Shown in pieces: positions 7,049 to 13,580 of a stretch of 13,580 nt of DNA (its first letter is position 1; every line of letters begins with the position of its first letter). The DNA comes from an uncultured Bacteroidia bacterium. Lineage in GTDB: Bacteria > Bacteroidota > Bacteroidia > Bacteroidales > Prolixibacteraceae. A model generated the notes under the pieces. The model saw only the letters and a program-made list of their open reading frames with translations, did no database searches and had not been told where the DNA came from. The stretch lies in NCBI GenBank assembly GCA_903859795.1, contig CAIOOC010000454.1, positions 1 to 13,580 on the forward strand, written 5' to 3'. The translations under genes and the position numbers were made by a program.

Positions 7049-8253
7049 TTCAATATCTCATCATACAAATCCAGATACCGAGGGATAATGACCTTATCCC
7101 AGTCATATTTTTCTTCCACCTCCTGACGTGCCCTCTTTCCAAAGGAAGCAATCAATTCCGGGTGGTCTATCAAGTATACCATTTTCTCTGCCAATCCTTT
7201 TGTATCTTCTTGCTCGACCAAGTAGCCGTTTTTACCATCCGTAATAGCATCCTGAAACCCACCGACTTTTGAACTGATTATTGCCAAACCAGATGCCATC
7301 GCCTCTAAACACACGGTGGCAAATCCCTCAGATCGACTCATATTAACAAAAACATGAGCTTTTTTATAATACTCCTGAATCATATAATTTTCCACAAACC
7401 CTTCAAAAAAAACGTTACTCTGCAAACCCAATCTCTCAACCAAGGTTTCGAGGTATTGTTTTTGCGGGCCGTCACCCACTATTCTTAATATGATATTTTT
7501 CTCCTTTATGGAATAATTTACTGCTTCAATAATTAGATCTACAGCTTTCCTCTTAACCAAATAACAAACAACTAAAATCTCTAAAACACCAGTCTTTTTA
7601 TCGTATGGAACATATTCAAATTTTCTTATATCTATTCCCGGAGGAATGATGGAGATATTATTTGGTTTTATCCCTTTCTTTATAAGAAAATTACGAGTAT
7701 ACTCATTGATGACAACGATTTTCTTTGCTCTTTTTAAAGTAATGTTAGACAGAATGTTCAAAATGAAGCCTGAAGATTTATAAATGGTTTGCAGTATGCT
7801 GTTTTGTTTACTGAAAGATTGTGCGTTTCTAATGTTAGAAGGATTAACATCAGTATCTTGATATGTTAAAGCATTCTGAATTGGCCCAACTACAAATGGA
7901 CGGCCCACAAAACCAAACACTGCGGATAAATTGAAGGTGTTTCCGATGGAAAACGGCAAGACATGATGAACGACATCAAAGTTTGTATAATTCAATTGTC
8001 TTGTTGTTTCAATAAAATACTGTATATTAAACCGAATTGCATTTTTTAAACTTGTGTCTATATTAGTTGTCTTTTTTTGTAATTCTATAATTTTATATGG
8101 TTTTCGGCTCTCCAGTTTTGTGAATCCCGTCACCACGACTGACTCAGTATTCTTACAAGCTATCCTGTTGGCAATATTAAAGGCCCAGGAAAATTCACTG
8201 CCTCCAGAAACTTCGTCGTAAATATAATGACAAGGGCTGAAAAGTATCTTCAT
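7045..8253 (-). CDS. GT4 (GT-B fold) glycosyltransferase
   Basis: This is a 402-residue retaining glycosyltransferase of the Glycos_transf_1/GT4 group, expected to add a sugar from a nucleotide donor to a lipid-linked glycan at the inner membrane face. The N-terminal Rossmann domain starts MKILFSPCHY and has a loop SGGSEFSWA (16-24). IIPPGIDIRKF (202-212) opens the C-terminal domain. The donor-site motif EX7E is intact as E309-GFATVCL-E317, followed by GLAIISSKVGG (322-332) and NGYLVEQED (342-350). The gene begins after a 43-base gap with no visible ribosome binding site and ends in a 4-base ATGA overlap with the GT2 gene. Its 5' two-thirds is very AT-rich (27% GC in one sampled line), while its flanking genes are near 50%. 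The sugar transferred is unknown. Confidence 0.92.
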   Translation of the reverse strand: MKILFSPCHYIYDEVSGGSEFSWAFNIANRIACKNTESVVVTGFTKLESRKPYKIIELQKKTTNIDTSLKNAIRFNIQYFIETTRQLNYTNFDVVHHVLPFSIGNTFNLSAVFGFVGRPFVVGPIQNALTYQDTDVNPSNIRNAQSFSKQNSILQTIYKSSGFILNILSNITLKRAKKIVVINEYTRNFLIKKGIKPNNISIIPPGIDIRKFEYVPYDKKTGVLEILVVCYLVKRKAVDLIIEAVNYSIKEKNIILRIVGDGPQKQYLETLVERLGLQSNVFFEGFVENYMIQEYYKKAHVFVNMSRSEGFATVCLEAMASGLAIISSKVGGFQDAITDGKNGYLVEQEDTKGLAEKMVYLIDHPELIASFGKRARQEVEEKYDWDKVIIPRYLDLYDEILK

Positions 8254-8296
8254 AGAATCACATTCGATTGGCTCTTAATAAAAATGCGAGTTGTTT
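8254..8296. other. Short intergenic gap, no signal seen
   Basis: These 43 bases separate galE from the second GT4 gene. I see no hairpin with a T-run, no good -35/-10 pair and no Shine-Dalgarno sequence before the GT4 start. It coincides with a drop from about 50% GC (galE) to about 30% GC (GT4), so it may mark a recombination join. Confidence 0.4.
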
Positions 8297-9283
8297 TCAT
8301 TCACCGACCAATCTGTTTTCCCACTCCCAAGCACTCTTTATGATAAAATCGATATCGTATTGCGCCCTCCATTGAAGTCTCTCGTGAGCCTTTTCAGGAC
8401 TCGCCACGAGTTCGGCTGGGTCACCCGCCCGACGCCCCATCTCGAGAACAGTAAAATCCATGCCCGTTATTTTTTTCGATGTCGCTATAATTTCACGAAC
8501 AGACACGCCGATTCCTGTTCCGAGATTGAAATAGTCTGTTCGAAAATCCTCCGTATCAAGCAAGTCCATCGCCTTGTAATGTGCATCCGCCAAATCCAAC
8601 ACATGGATATAATCCCTGATACAGGTGCCGTCTTTCGTCTCATAATCAGAACCAAAAACGGACACATTCTCCCTGATTCCCTTTGCCGTCTGCAATACGA
8701 GAGGAATAAGATGTGTTTCCGGATCATGCAGTTCTCCGATTCCGAATCCAGCACCGCATGCGTTAAAATACCTGAGCCGTACTGATTTGATATCGTGTAT
8801 CTTCGAATACCATTCGAGTATCTTCTCGAACATCAACTTACTTTCGCCATATGGATTTATCGGTTTCTGCGGTGTAGCCTCAGATATCGGAGAAACATCG
8901 GGGATACCATAGGTCGCGCAGGTGGAAGAGAACACTATCTGATTGCAGTTCCCTTTCAGCATGGCCTCGAGCAGATTCAACCCCGCCAAGATGTTGTTTT
9001 CAAAATACTTCCCCGGATTTTCCATAGATTCCCCAACATACGCATACGCAGCGAAATGTATCACGCAACCTATGTTGTTTTCCGAAAAAACCGCATTGAT
9101 CTCATCCTTCCGCAACAAATCGCCTTGTATGAAATGAACACCGGTCGGGAGATAATCCTTATGACCATATACCAAATTGTCAAACACGAAAATATCGGAG
9201 GGTTGCACTCCTTTGGACACCAGATAATGAACGGTGTGGGCACCTATGTACCCGGCACCGCCGGTCACCAATATCTTTTTCAT
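8297..9283 (-). CDS. galE: UDP-glucose 4-epimerase
   Basis: GalE interconverts UDP-glucose and UDP-galactose with tightly bound NAD. The 328-residue protein is normal for the family (about 330-340). It shows the NAD-binding TGGAGYIGAHT (7-17), the catalytic serine/threonine region VFSSTCATYG (117-126) and the YxxxK pair Y145/K149 in NPYGESK. RYFNACGA (171-178) and HDPETHLIP (187-195) are classic GalE stretches, with DGTCIRDYIHVLDLA further on. This makes GalE far more likely than other extended SDR epimerases, though some homologues also act on UDP-GlcNAc. It starts 4 bases after the UDP-xylose synthase stop. In this cluster it would feed UDP-galactose to the mutase at 4917-6311. Confidence 0.95.
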   Translation of the reverse strand: MKKILVTGGAGYIGAHTVHYLVSKGVQPSDIFVFDNLVYGHKDYLPTGVHFIQGDLLRKDEINAVFSENNIGCVIHFAAYAYVGESMENPGKYFENNILAGLNLLEAMLKGNCNQIVFSSTCATYGIPDVSPISEATPQKPINPYGESKLMFEKILEWYSKIHDIKSVRLRYFNACGAGFGIGELHDPETHLIPLVLQTAKGIRENVSVFGSDYETKDGTCIRDYIHVLDLADAHYKAMDLLDTEDFRTDYFNLGTGIGVSVREIIATSKKITGMDFTVLEMGRRAGDPAELVASPEKAHERLQWRAQYDIDFIIKSAWEWENRLVGE

Positions 9284-9287
9284 AGAT

Positions 9288-10226
9288 TCAAACTATCTTC
9301 TCGAAGTATCCTATCGTCTTCCTGAGTCCCTCTTCCAATTCTACTTTTGGTTCCCAATCGAGCTTTTCCTTGGCAAGGGAGATATTAGGCTGGCGCTGCC
9401 TCGGGTCATCTTGTGGGAGCGGTTTGTAGATGATCTTGCTCGTGCTATCTGGGATGAGTTCGAGGATTTTTTCGGCGAGTTGCTTTACGGTGAATTCGTG
9501 CGGGTTGCCAATATTGACCGGACCAACAAAACCTTCCTTGTTTTCCATCATCCGTATCATCCCTTCCACAAGGTCATCCACATATTGGAAACTTCGTGTC
9601 TGCGATCCATCACCATACATCGTGATGTCTTCATTCTTCAGGGCTTGCACGATAAAATTAGATACGACGCGACCGTCATGCGGATTCATATTCGGACCAT
9701 AGGTGTTGAAAATCCTGATAACCCGTATCGCGACTTCGTGCTGTCGATAATAATCGAAAAACAGAGTCTCTGCACATCGCTTCCCCTCATCATAGCACGA
9801 ACGGATACCGATAGGGTTCACCTTACCCCAGTAACTTTCACGCTGAGGATGCTCTTCCGGATCACCATACACCTCGCTCGTGGATGCCTGCAGGATCTTC
9901 GCCCTTGTCCGTTTGGCAAGCCCGAGCATATTGATCGCACCATGGACGGATGTCTTCGTCGTCTGTACCGGATCGAACTGATAATGCACGGGAGAAGCCG
10001 GGCAGGCGAGATTATATATCTCGTCGACTTCCACGTACAATGGGAAAGTGACATCGTGTCGCATCAGTTCGAATCGAGGGTTTTCCAAAAGTCCCACTAT
10101 ATTATCCTTGTTCCCGGTGAAAAAATTATCCACGCACAACACTTCATTTCCCTCCTCGAGAAGTCTCTTGCAAAGATGCGACCCGATAAAGCCTGCGCCA
10201 CCCGATACTAAGATCTTTTTTCTCAT
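9288..10226 (-). CDS. uxs: UDP-glucuronate decarboxylase (UDP-xylose synthase)
   Basis: UXS oxidises UDP-glucuronate at C4, decarboxylates it and re-reduces it to UDP-xylose using bound NAD. The 312-residue protein matches bacterial UXS length. It has VSGGAGFIGSHL (7-18), the family-specific ASTSEVYGDPEEHPQ (114-128), YWGKVNPIG (132-140) and RSCYDEGKR (142-150). Catalytic Y145 and K149 are present, and E118 sits 27 residues before Y145, as in human UXS1 (E204/Y231 as I recall). RIFNTYGPNM and DGRVVSNFI are also typical. dTDP-glucose dehydratase and UDP-apiose synthase relatives are less likely given the SEVYGDP and RSCYDEGKR signatures. No UDP-glucose dehydrogenase to supply its substrate is visible in the window. 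A 67-base gap precedes it. Confidence 0.95.
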   Translation of the reverse strand: MRKKILVSGGAGFIGSHLCKRLLEEGNEVLCVDNFFTGNKDNIVGLLENPRFELMRHDVTFPLYVEVDEIYNLACPASPVHYQFDPVQTTKTSVHGAINMLGLAKRTRAKILQASTSEVYGDPEEHPQRESYWGKVNPIGIRSCYDEGKRCAETLFFDYYRQHEVAIRVIRIFNTYGPNMNPHDGRVVSNFIVQALKNEDITMYGDGSQTRSFQYVDDLVEGMIRMMENKEGFVGPVNIGNPHEFTVKQLAEKILELIPDSTSKIIYKPLPQDDPRQRQPNISLAKEKLDWEPKVELEEGLRKTIGYFEKIV

Positions 10227-10293
10227 ACCCTTTTCTCTATTCGATTATCCTTTCATTTGAAAACACTGGAACGTAGCACCCTGGCAATCTGCG
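10227..10293 (-). promoter_or_regulatory. 67-base intergenic gap, weak promoter-like box
   Basis: This is the longest gap in the cluster, before the UXS-galE pair. The minus strand has GATAAT at 10249-10244, a five-of-six match to a -10 box, but no acceptable -35 box at the right distance. AAAAGGG just before the UXS ATG is purine-rich but lies closer to the start than a usual Shine-Dalgarno site. No terminator hairpin is evident. A start point for a UXS-galE transcript here is only a possibility. Confidence 0.2.
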
Positions 10294-11274
10294 TCATTCT
10301 TTCTCTGCCGTTATGAATCTCAATAAGTGTACTGCTTTCCCAAAACCATGATACATATCCCTCATTACCTGAAAATCAGAAACCAATCTCTTTTTTTGAA
10401 TCAAAGACCTTTTCTTCATTGTTCGCGGAAAATATCGAATATTAAACCACCAACCTCCGATATATGACCAAGCTATTTTCGGTTTTAATACGAGCAAAAA
10501 AGTGAGAAATTCAAATATATTCTGAATCAGGTAGATGGGCAATACCCACAGGAGATTATACCAGGAATAGTTCTTAAGAAGCATCTGGAGTGTATTCTGA
10601 TTTCTCCACAAAAATTTTTTATATCGCATACCATCGCTGATGTTTCCTATTCCAGCGTGAAAAACAAATATATCATTGCACTGGTATATCGTCTTCCCTA
10701 AAAGATGCAGTCTCCAAAACCAATCAACCTCCTCACAATACATAAAGAAGTCCTTATCCAAACCATCAGTTTCATTGTATAGCTTTTTAGAGAATAATAG
10801 ACAGGCCCCTGGAAGATAAAATGACTGACGATTCGTATTATGGATACCGAAACCATGGCCAAATATATCAATAGTCATGATATATCGAACCTGTCGCTCA
10901 CCAGCATAACTTGATTCGAGAGGTGCTATAACATCAGATTTAACTGTATCGTATTGAGACATCAACTCTGCTAGAAAATTATTCTTAACCCAAGTATCAT
11001 TATTTAATAAGAGAATATATTCTCCATGCGAGTGCGTAACGCCAAGGTTATTTCCTCCTGCAAACCCTCTATTGATTTCACTTTGTACAATAATAACTTC
11101 GGGATAGTTCTTATGAACAAATTCTACACTATCATCAGTGGACGCATTATCCACAAAAACAATCTCCGTGTTCTTATACGTCTGCGCGCACAAAGAACCG
11201 AGGCATTTTTTAAGCCACTTTTCGCCATTCCAATTCACGATGATAACAGATACTAACGGTTGAGACGCAGACAT
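10294..11274 (-). CDS. Membrane-associated GT2 glycosyltransferase, rhamnosyltransferase-like
   Basis: I use the ATG at 11274 (326 residues). Upstream extension to a TTG at 11316 is possible in frame but would overlap the previous gene by 64 bases and put 14 extra residues before the usual start of this family; the chosen start still overlaps by 22. The GT-A domain shows VSVIIVNWNG (8-17), VDNASTDDSVE with D42 (41-51), NRGFAGGNN (68-76) and LLLNNDT (88-94), the metal-site equivalent of DxD. MYCEEVDWFWRL (178-189) carries the acidic catalytic-base region. This arrangement is that of COG1216 enzymes, which include rhamnosyl- and galactofuranosyltransferases. A hydrophobic stretch at about 240-263 and a basic tail probably hold it to the inner membrane. 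Its sugar cannot be assigned; galactofuranose is one candidate given the mutase. Confidence 0.88.
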   Translation of the reverse strand: MSASQPLVSVIIVNWNGEKWLKKCLGSLCAQTYKNTEIVFVDNASTDDSVEFVHKNYPEVIIVQSEINRGFAGGNNLGVTHSHGEYILLLNNDTWVKNNFLAELMSQYDTVKSDVIAPLESSYAGERQVRYIMTIDIFGHGFGIHNTNRQSFYLPGACLLFSKKLYNETDGLDKDFFMYCEEVDWFWRLHLLGKTIYQCNDIFVFHAGIGNISDGMRYKKFLWRNQNTLQMLLKNYSWYNLLWVLPIYLIQNIFEFLTFLLVLKPKIAWSYIGGWWFNIRYFPRTMKKRSLIQKKRLVSDFQVMRDMYHGFGKAVHLLRFITAEKE

Positions 11275-12422
11275 TCTCGTGTCATTAGTTGCAATGCCAA
11301 CGCGTGCTTTTCCCAACTGTACTTATTCTGAACGGTCTCCAATGCATGTCGCCCCATATTTATACTCTCACTGTGATTTTCTAGGAGAAAACGCAAATTC
11401 TGTACAATCGCTTCCGTTTCTTTCTCTTTGGTATAGTACCCATCAAGGCCATGATGGAAAAGTGCACATACACCTTGACCCTCAGGAATGATAAATGTCG
11501 TTCCATTTCCAGCTGCTTCGAGCGCCGGCATACCAAAACCTTTATCATCATTCGTTTGAAGAAGAACTGTCGCTTCGGCGTAGTATTTCTGAAGATCACG
11601 CTCTATCACTGCGCCAACTATCTCTATATTTTTTTTCAGCTTCCTTAAATCAATTTCACTTTCAAATTCTTTTCTATAAGCATCTTCAATCCATTTTCCG
11701 ACCATCTTCATTTGCATTTCTGGAATCTTTTCTAATAACTCAAAAATATATTCCGGATGCTTGCCACGTTTCCATGCAGTAACCAACAATACATATCCTC
11801 TTTTCCCAATGCTATTAACAATTGGATGTACCGAAGGATGTATCTCAACTATCTCAACATCTGCTTTCAATGTACGGAGATGCTCATTATGAGCATCTCC
11901 TCCAACCAAAATTTTATCCGAATTTTCCAAAATCATCCTGTCAATCCGATTTGCAATTCCAGACAAGAAATATAACATGGGTTTCGGAAATTTCTCTCGA
12001 TATACTCTTTGCAAAATATACCCGATTGGATCCCAGATAAAGCATGAGAAAGGGATCTTTCTTACTTTTCGTATCATTATAGCACTGAATGCGGTGTATG
12101 TCCCGTGACAAATGATATAATCATACTCATTTCTTTTTAACGTCCATGGTATCAAAATCGGATAGGATAGATGAAAAGACGCAAAGAAATGAAAGATTGG
12201 GAAATTAAAACTATAACAAAGAAAAGCTGGTAACTTGTCATCAAGATACTCGACCGGAACGCCTTCCAATAAATCTAAAAATGCGCCTTCAATAACAGCC
12301 TTCCGACGCAACACGACCAAAATAGCGTCTTCGCCGATATCACGAAGTGCCCGCACTTGCTCGATGGCAATCTTTTCAACACCACCAACATTCAAACGAT
12401 CAATAAGTATTCCTATCTTCAT
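11253..12422 (-). CDS. GT4-like glycosyltransferase with altered EX7E motif
   Basis: The 389-residue protein is GT-B in layout. The N-terminal domain begins MKIGILIDRLNVGGVEKIA, with the GG-x-E loop typical of GT4. FIWDPIGY (128-135) and KILVGGDAHNEHL (170-182) lie in the inter-domain region. The donor-binding segment reads DDKGFGMPALEAAG (292-305): the second Glu of EX7E is present at 302, but the first position is K294 instead of Glu. NGTTFIIPEG and a C-terminal helix region complete the fold. The altered residue may change donor binding, or the family may simply vary here. The gene starts 4 bases after the methyltransferase stop (tandem TAG codons) and overlaps the GT2 gene by 22 bases. 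I expect transfer of a sugar to a lipid-linked glycan in the cytosol; the substrate is unknown. Confidence 0.85.
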   Translation of the reverse strand: MKIGILIDRLNVGGVEKIAIEQVRALRDIGEDAILVVLRRKAVIEGAFLDLLEGVPVEYLDDKLPAFLCYSFNFPIFHFFASFHLSYPILIPWTLKRNEYDYIICHGTYTAFSAIMIRKVRKIPFSCFIWDPIGYILQRVYREKFPKPMLYFLSGIANRIDRMILENSDKILVGGDAHNEHLRTLKADVEIVEIHPSVHPIVNSIGKRGYVLLVTAWKRGKHPEYIFELLEKIPEMQMKMVGKWIEDAYRKEFESEIDLRKLKKNIEIVGAVIERDLQKYYAEATVLLQTNDDKGFGMPALEAAGNGTTFIIPEGQGVCALFHHGLDGYYTKEKETEAIVQNLRFLLENHSESINMGRHALETVQNKYSWEKHALALQLMTRECLRLNR

Positions 12423-12426
12423 ACTA

Positions 12427-13125
12427 CTACTGTAGCTTCCTAACTTTTATGGCAATAAAGTGCCCATGTCTCGGATCAAACTTAGCAAACCACCAAGGAA
12501 ATGGATAATAACCACTGCATACAATTTTTTCTACCTTAAATCCTTGGACTTCAAAAACTTCTTTCAATCCACGATAAGCAAAAATTCTCTGGTGCTCCCA
12601 TGTTTTGAGAGGATTTAGTTCTAAACGGTGTATAGATAAAGGGTTTCCGACGCCACTTCTTTCTGAATCAATATTTGTAAGACTAAACATTTGCCAACCA
12701 AGCATCAGAGCAAAGATATTATGCCAAGAAGACGCATTTTCAGTAGAAACTATAGCATACCCACCTGGTTTTAATGTTCTTTTTATTTCTTTAATAAAAT
12801 TTGTCGTGTCATACAAATGCTCGATAGTTTGGTTTGAATGTATAACATCAAAAAAATCATCTTCAAACGGGAATTCTTCATTAAGATCTCCTGTCTTTGC
12901 CTTTATTCCCCTTTCTTCTGCTAATTTTCGACGACTATCTACAATCTCGATACCGTATATATCACGGGTGCCGATTTTTTTTATCAATTCCTCTGTCCAT
13001 GATCCGTCATCACATCCAAGATCACAAAAAGTAGCACGATTGTTTACTTGTAATAGATCAATAATGTTTTTATTATTATGATTGCCAGCTTCACTAAAAA
13101 GGCTTGTGAAATATCGCTTTATCAT
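12427..13125 (-). CDS. Class I SAM-dependent methyltransferase
   Basis: This 232-residue protein has motif I as CDLGCDDGSW (34-43). E60 (GIEIVD) is the likely ribose-binding acid and GDLNEEFPF (79-87) is the adenine-side loop. HSNQTIEHLYDT (96-107) is the post-motif helix, and LKPGGYAIVSTEN (118-130) follows. It belongs to the Methyltransf_11/23 group and is not obviously close to the other methyltransferase in the window outside the shared fold motifs. Its position between a sugar epimerase (5-base gap) and a glycosyltransferase (4-base gap) points to methylation of a sugar or nucleotide sugar, but N-, C- and O-methylation cannot be told apart here. The ATG at 13125 is used; another ATG at 13130 is out of frame. 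The DNA is AT-rich (27% GC in a sampled line). Confidence 0.85.
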   Translation of the reverse strand: MIKRYFTSLFSEAGNHNNKNIIDLLQVNNRATFCDLGCDDGSWTEELIKKIGTRDIYGIEIVDSRRKLAEERGIKAKTGDLNEEFPFEDDFFDVIHSNQTIEHLYDTTNFIKEIKRTLKPGGYAIVSTENASSWHNIFALMLGWQMFSLTNIDSERSGVGNPLSIHRLELNPLKTWEHQRIFAYRGLKEVFEVQGFKVEKIVCSGYYPFPWWFAKFDPRHGHFIAIKVRKLQ

Positions 13126-13130
13126 ATCAT

Positions 13131-13580
13131 TTATTCGTTAATACTGTTACTTTTATACCATTCAATCGTCTTCATAAGGCCTTCTTTCAAAAAATATTTA
13201 GGAATAAATTCGATAGTATTGAAACTCTTTGTATTATCGCAATTCCGCTTTGTAAGACCTCCTGGTTTAGTGATATCAAACTCAACTTTCAAATCTACAC
13301 CTTCAAGATCCATAATCATCTTCGCAAGGTCTTTAAGTTTTATTGTCTCATCGGTTCCGAAATTTACCGGATCGCACTCTGGATATTTCTCAGTCAAATC
13401 AATCAATCCGCGAGCCAAATCCTCGACATAAAGAAAAGAACGCTCCTGATTACCATCACCCCACATGGTAAACGGATTTTCCCGACCCGCTATACGGTTG
13501 ATGAATGTCGGGATAACCTGTGCCGATTCTTTATCAAAGTTATCACGAGGACCAAAAACATTGTATGGTCTCGCGATGGC
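13131..13580 (-). CDS. NAD-dependent epimerase/dehydratase, GDP-L-fucose synthase-like, 5' end beyond window
   Basis: Only the last 149 residues are in the window; the Rossmann NAD site and YxxxK lie outside. The fragment begins AIARPYNVFGPRDNFD, then SAQVIPTFINRI, then MWGDGNQERSFLYVEDLA. It continues with VNFGTDETIKLKDLAKMI and a substrate-binding C-terminus that ends with EGLMKTIEWYKSN. GPRDNFD with a following VIP-x-x-I and the REFLYVDDLA-like stretch are reminiscent of GDP-L-fucose synthase and related NAD-dependent sugar epimerases. Without the N-terminal half, assignment to one sugar is not secure; a UDP- or dTDP-hexose 4-epimerase is the main alternative. It is followed after 5 bases by the methyltransferase, so it belongs to the same operon. 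Confidence 0.8.
   Translation of the reverse strand, partial: AIARPYNVFGPRDNFDKESAQVIPTFINRIAGRENPFTMWGDGNQERSFLYVEDLARGLIDLTEKYPECDPVNFGTDETIKLKDLAKMIMDLEGVDLKVEFDITKPGGLTKRNCDNTKSFNTIEFIPKYFLKEGLMKTIEWYKSNSINE

Noticed and set aside
9234..10211. A 325-codon open frame on the plus strand opposite the UDP-xylose synthase gene
   Set aside because: It lies fully antisense to a gene with unmistakable family motifs, and its translation has no domain-like pattern. It is a mirror frame caused by the GC-richer codon usage of the real gene.
11275..11316. TTG start for the GT2 gene, 14 residues longer
   Set aside because: It is a rare start with more overlap, while the ATG at 11274 places VSVIIVNWNG where GT2 enzymes usually have it.
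1..13580. Recoded stop codons (TGA as Gly or Trp), as in some candidate phyla
   Set aside because: TGA ends galE, the UDP-xylose synthase, the right-hand GT2 and the left-hand GT4 exactly where family lengths predict, so the code is standard.

Overview
The window is one unbroken stretch of a surface-polysaccharide (O-antigen, capsule or exopolysaccharide type) gene cluster. All twelve genes lie on the minus strand, so the cluster is transcribed from the right edge to the left edge. Genes fill nearly all of the sequence. Joins are mostly gaps of 4-5 bases or overlaps of 1-22 bases. Only three gaps exceed 40 bases: 8254-8296, 10227-10293 and 2540-2604. I see no tRNA, rRNA, CRISPR array, insertion sequence or integrase. 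TGA is used as a normal stop (galE, the UDP-xylose synthase, both GT2 genes' neighbours), so the genetic code is standard bacterial. Lysine-rich proteins, mixed base composition and very large multi-spanning membrane glycosyltransferase-like proteins would fit a Candidate Phyla Radiation (Patescibacteria-type) bacterium, but this is only an impression and no taxonomic marker is present.

In transcription order the genes are: the 3' part of a nucleotide-sugar epimerase/GDP-fucose-synthase-like SDR (13580-13131), a SAM methyltransferase (13125-12427), a GT4 glycosyltransferase (12422-11253), a membrane-associated GT2 glycosyltransferase (11274-10294), UDP-xylose synthase (10226-9288), UDP-glucose 4-epimerase galE (9283-8297), a second GT4 (8253-7045), a dolichol-phosphate-mannose-synthase-like GT2 (7048-6317), a UDP-galactopyranose mutase of the eukaryotic (fungal) type (6311-4917), a 770-residue polytopic membrane protein with a large outer C-terminal domain (4917-2605), a second SAM methyltransferase (2539-1799), and the first 599 residues of another polytopic membrane protein that runs off the left edge (1799-1).

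The parts fit one pathway. GalE would make UDP-galactopyranose, the mutase would turn it into UDP-galactofuranose, and UXS would supply UDP-xylose. The GT2 and GT4 enzymes would build the glycan on a lipid carrier in the cytosol and the methyltransferases could modify it. The DPM1-like GT2 could load sugars onto polyprenyl phosphate for the two GT-C-like membrane proteins, which would act on the outer face. UDP-glucose dehydrogenase (source of UDP-glucuronate), a flippase, a polymerase and an export system are not in the window.

Base composition is mosaic. Sugar-nucleotide enzymes and the mutase are about 50-60% GC in sampled lines, while several glycosyltransferases and both methyltransferases are about 27-37%. 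One composition step falls inside a gene, near position 1410. The most noteworthy item is the eukaryotic-type UDP-galactopyranose mutase with every active-site position I can recall preserved.
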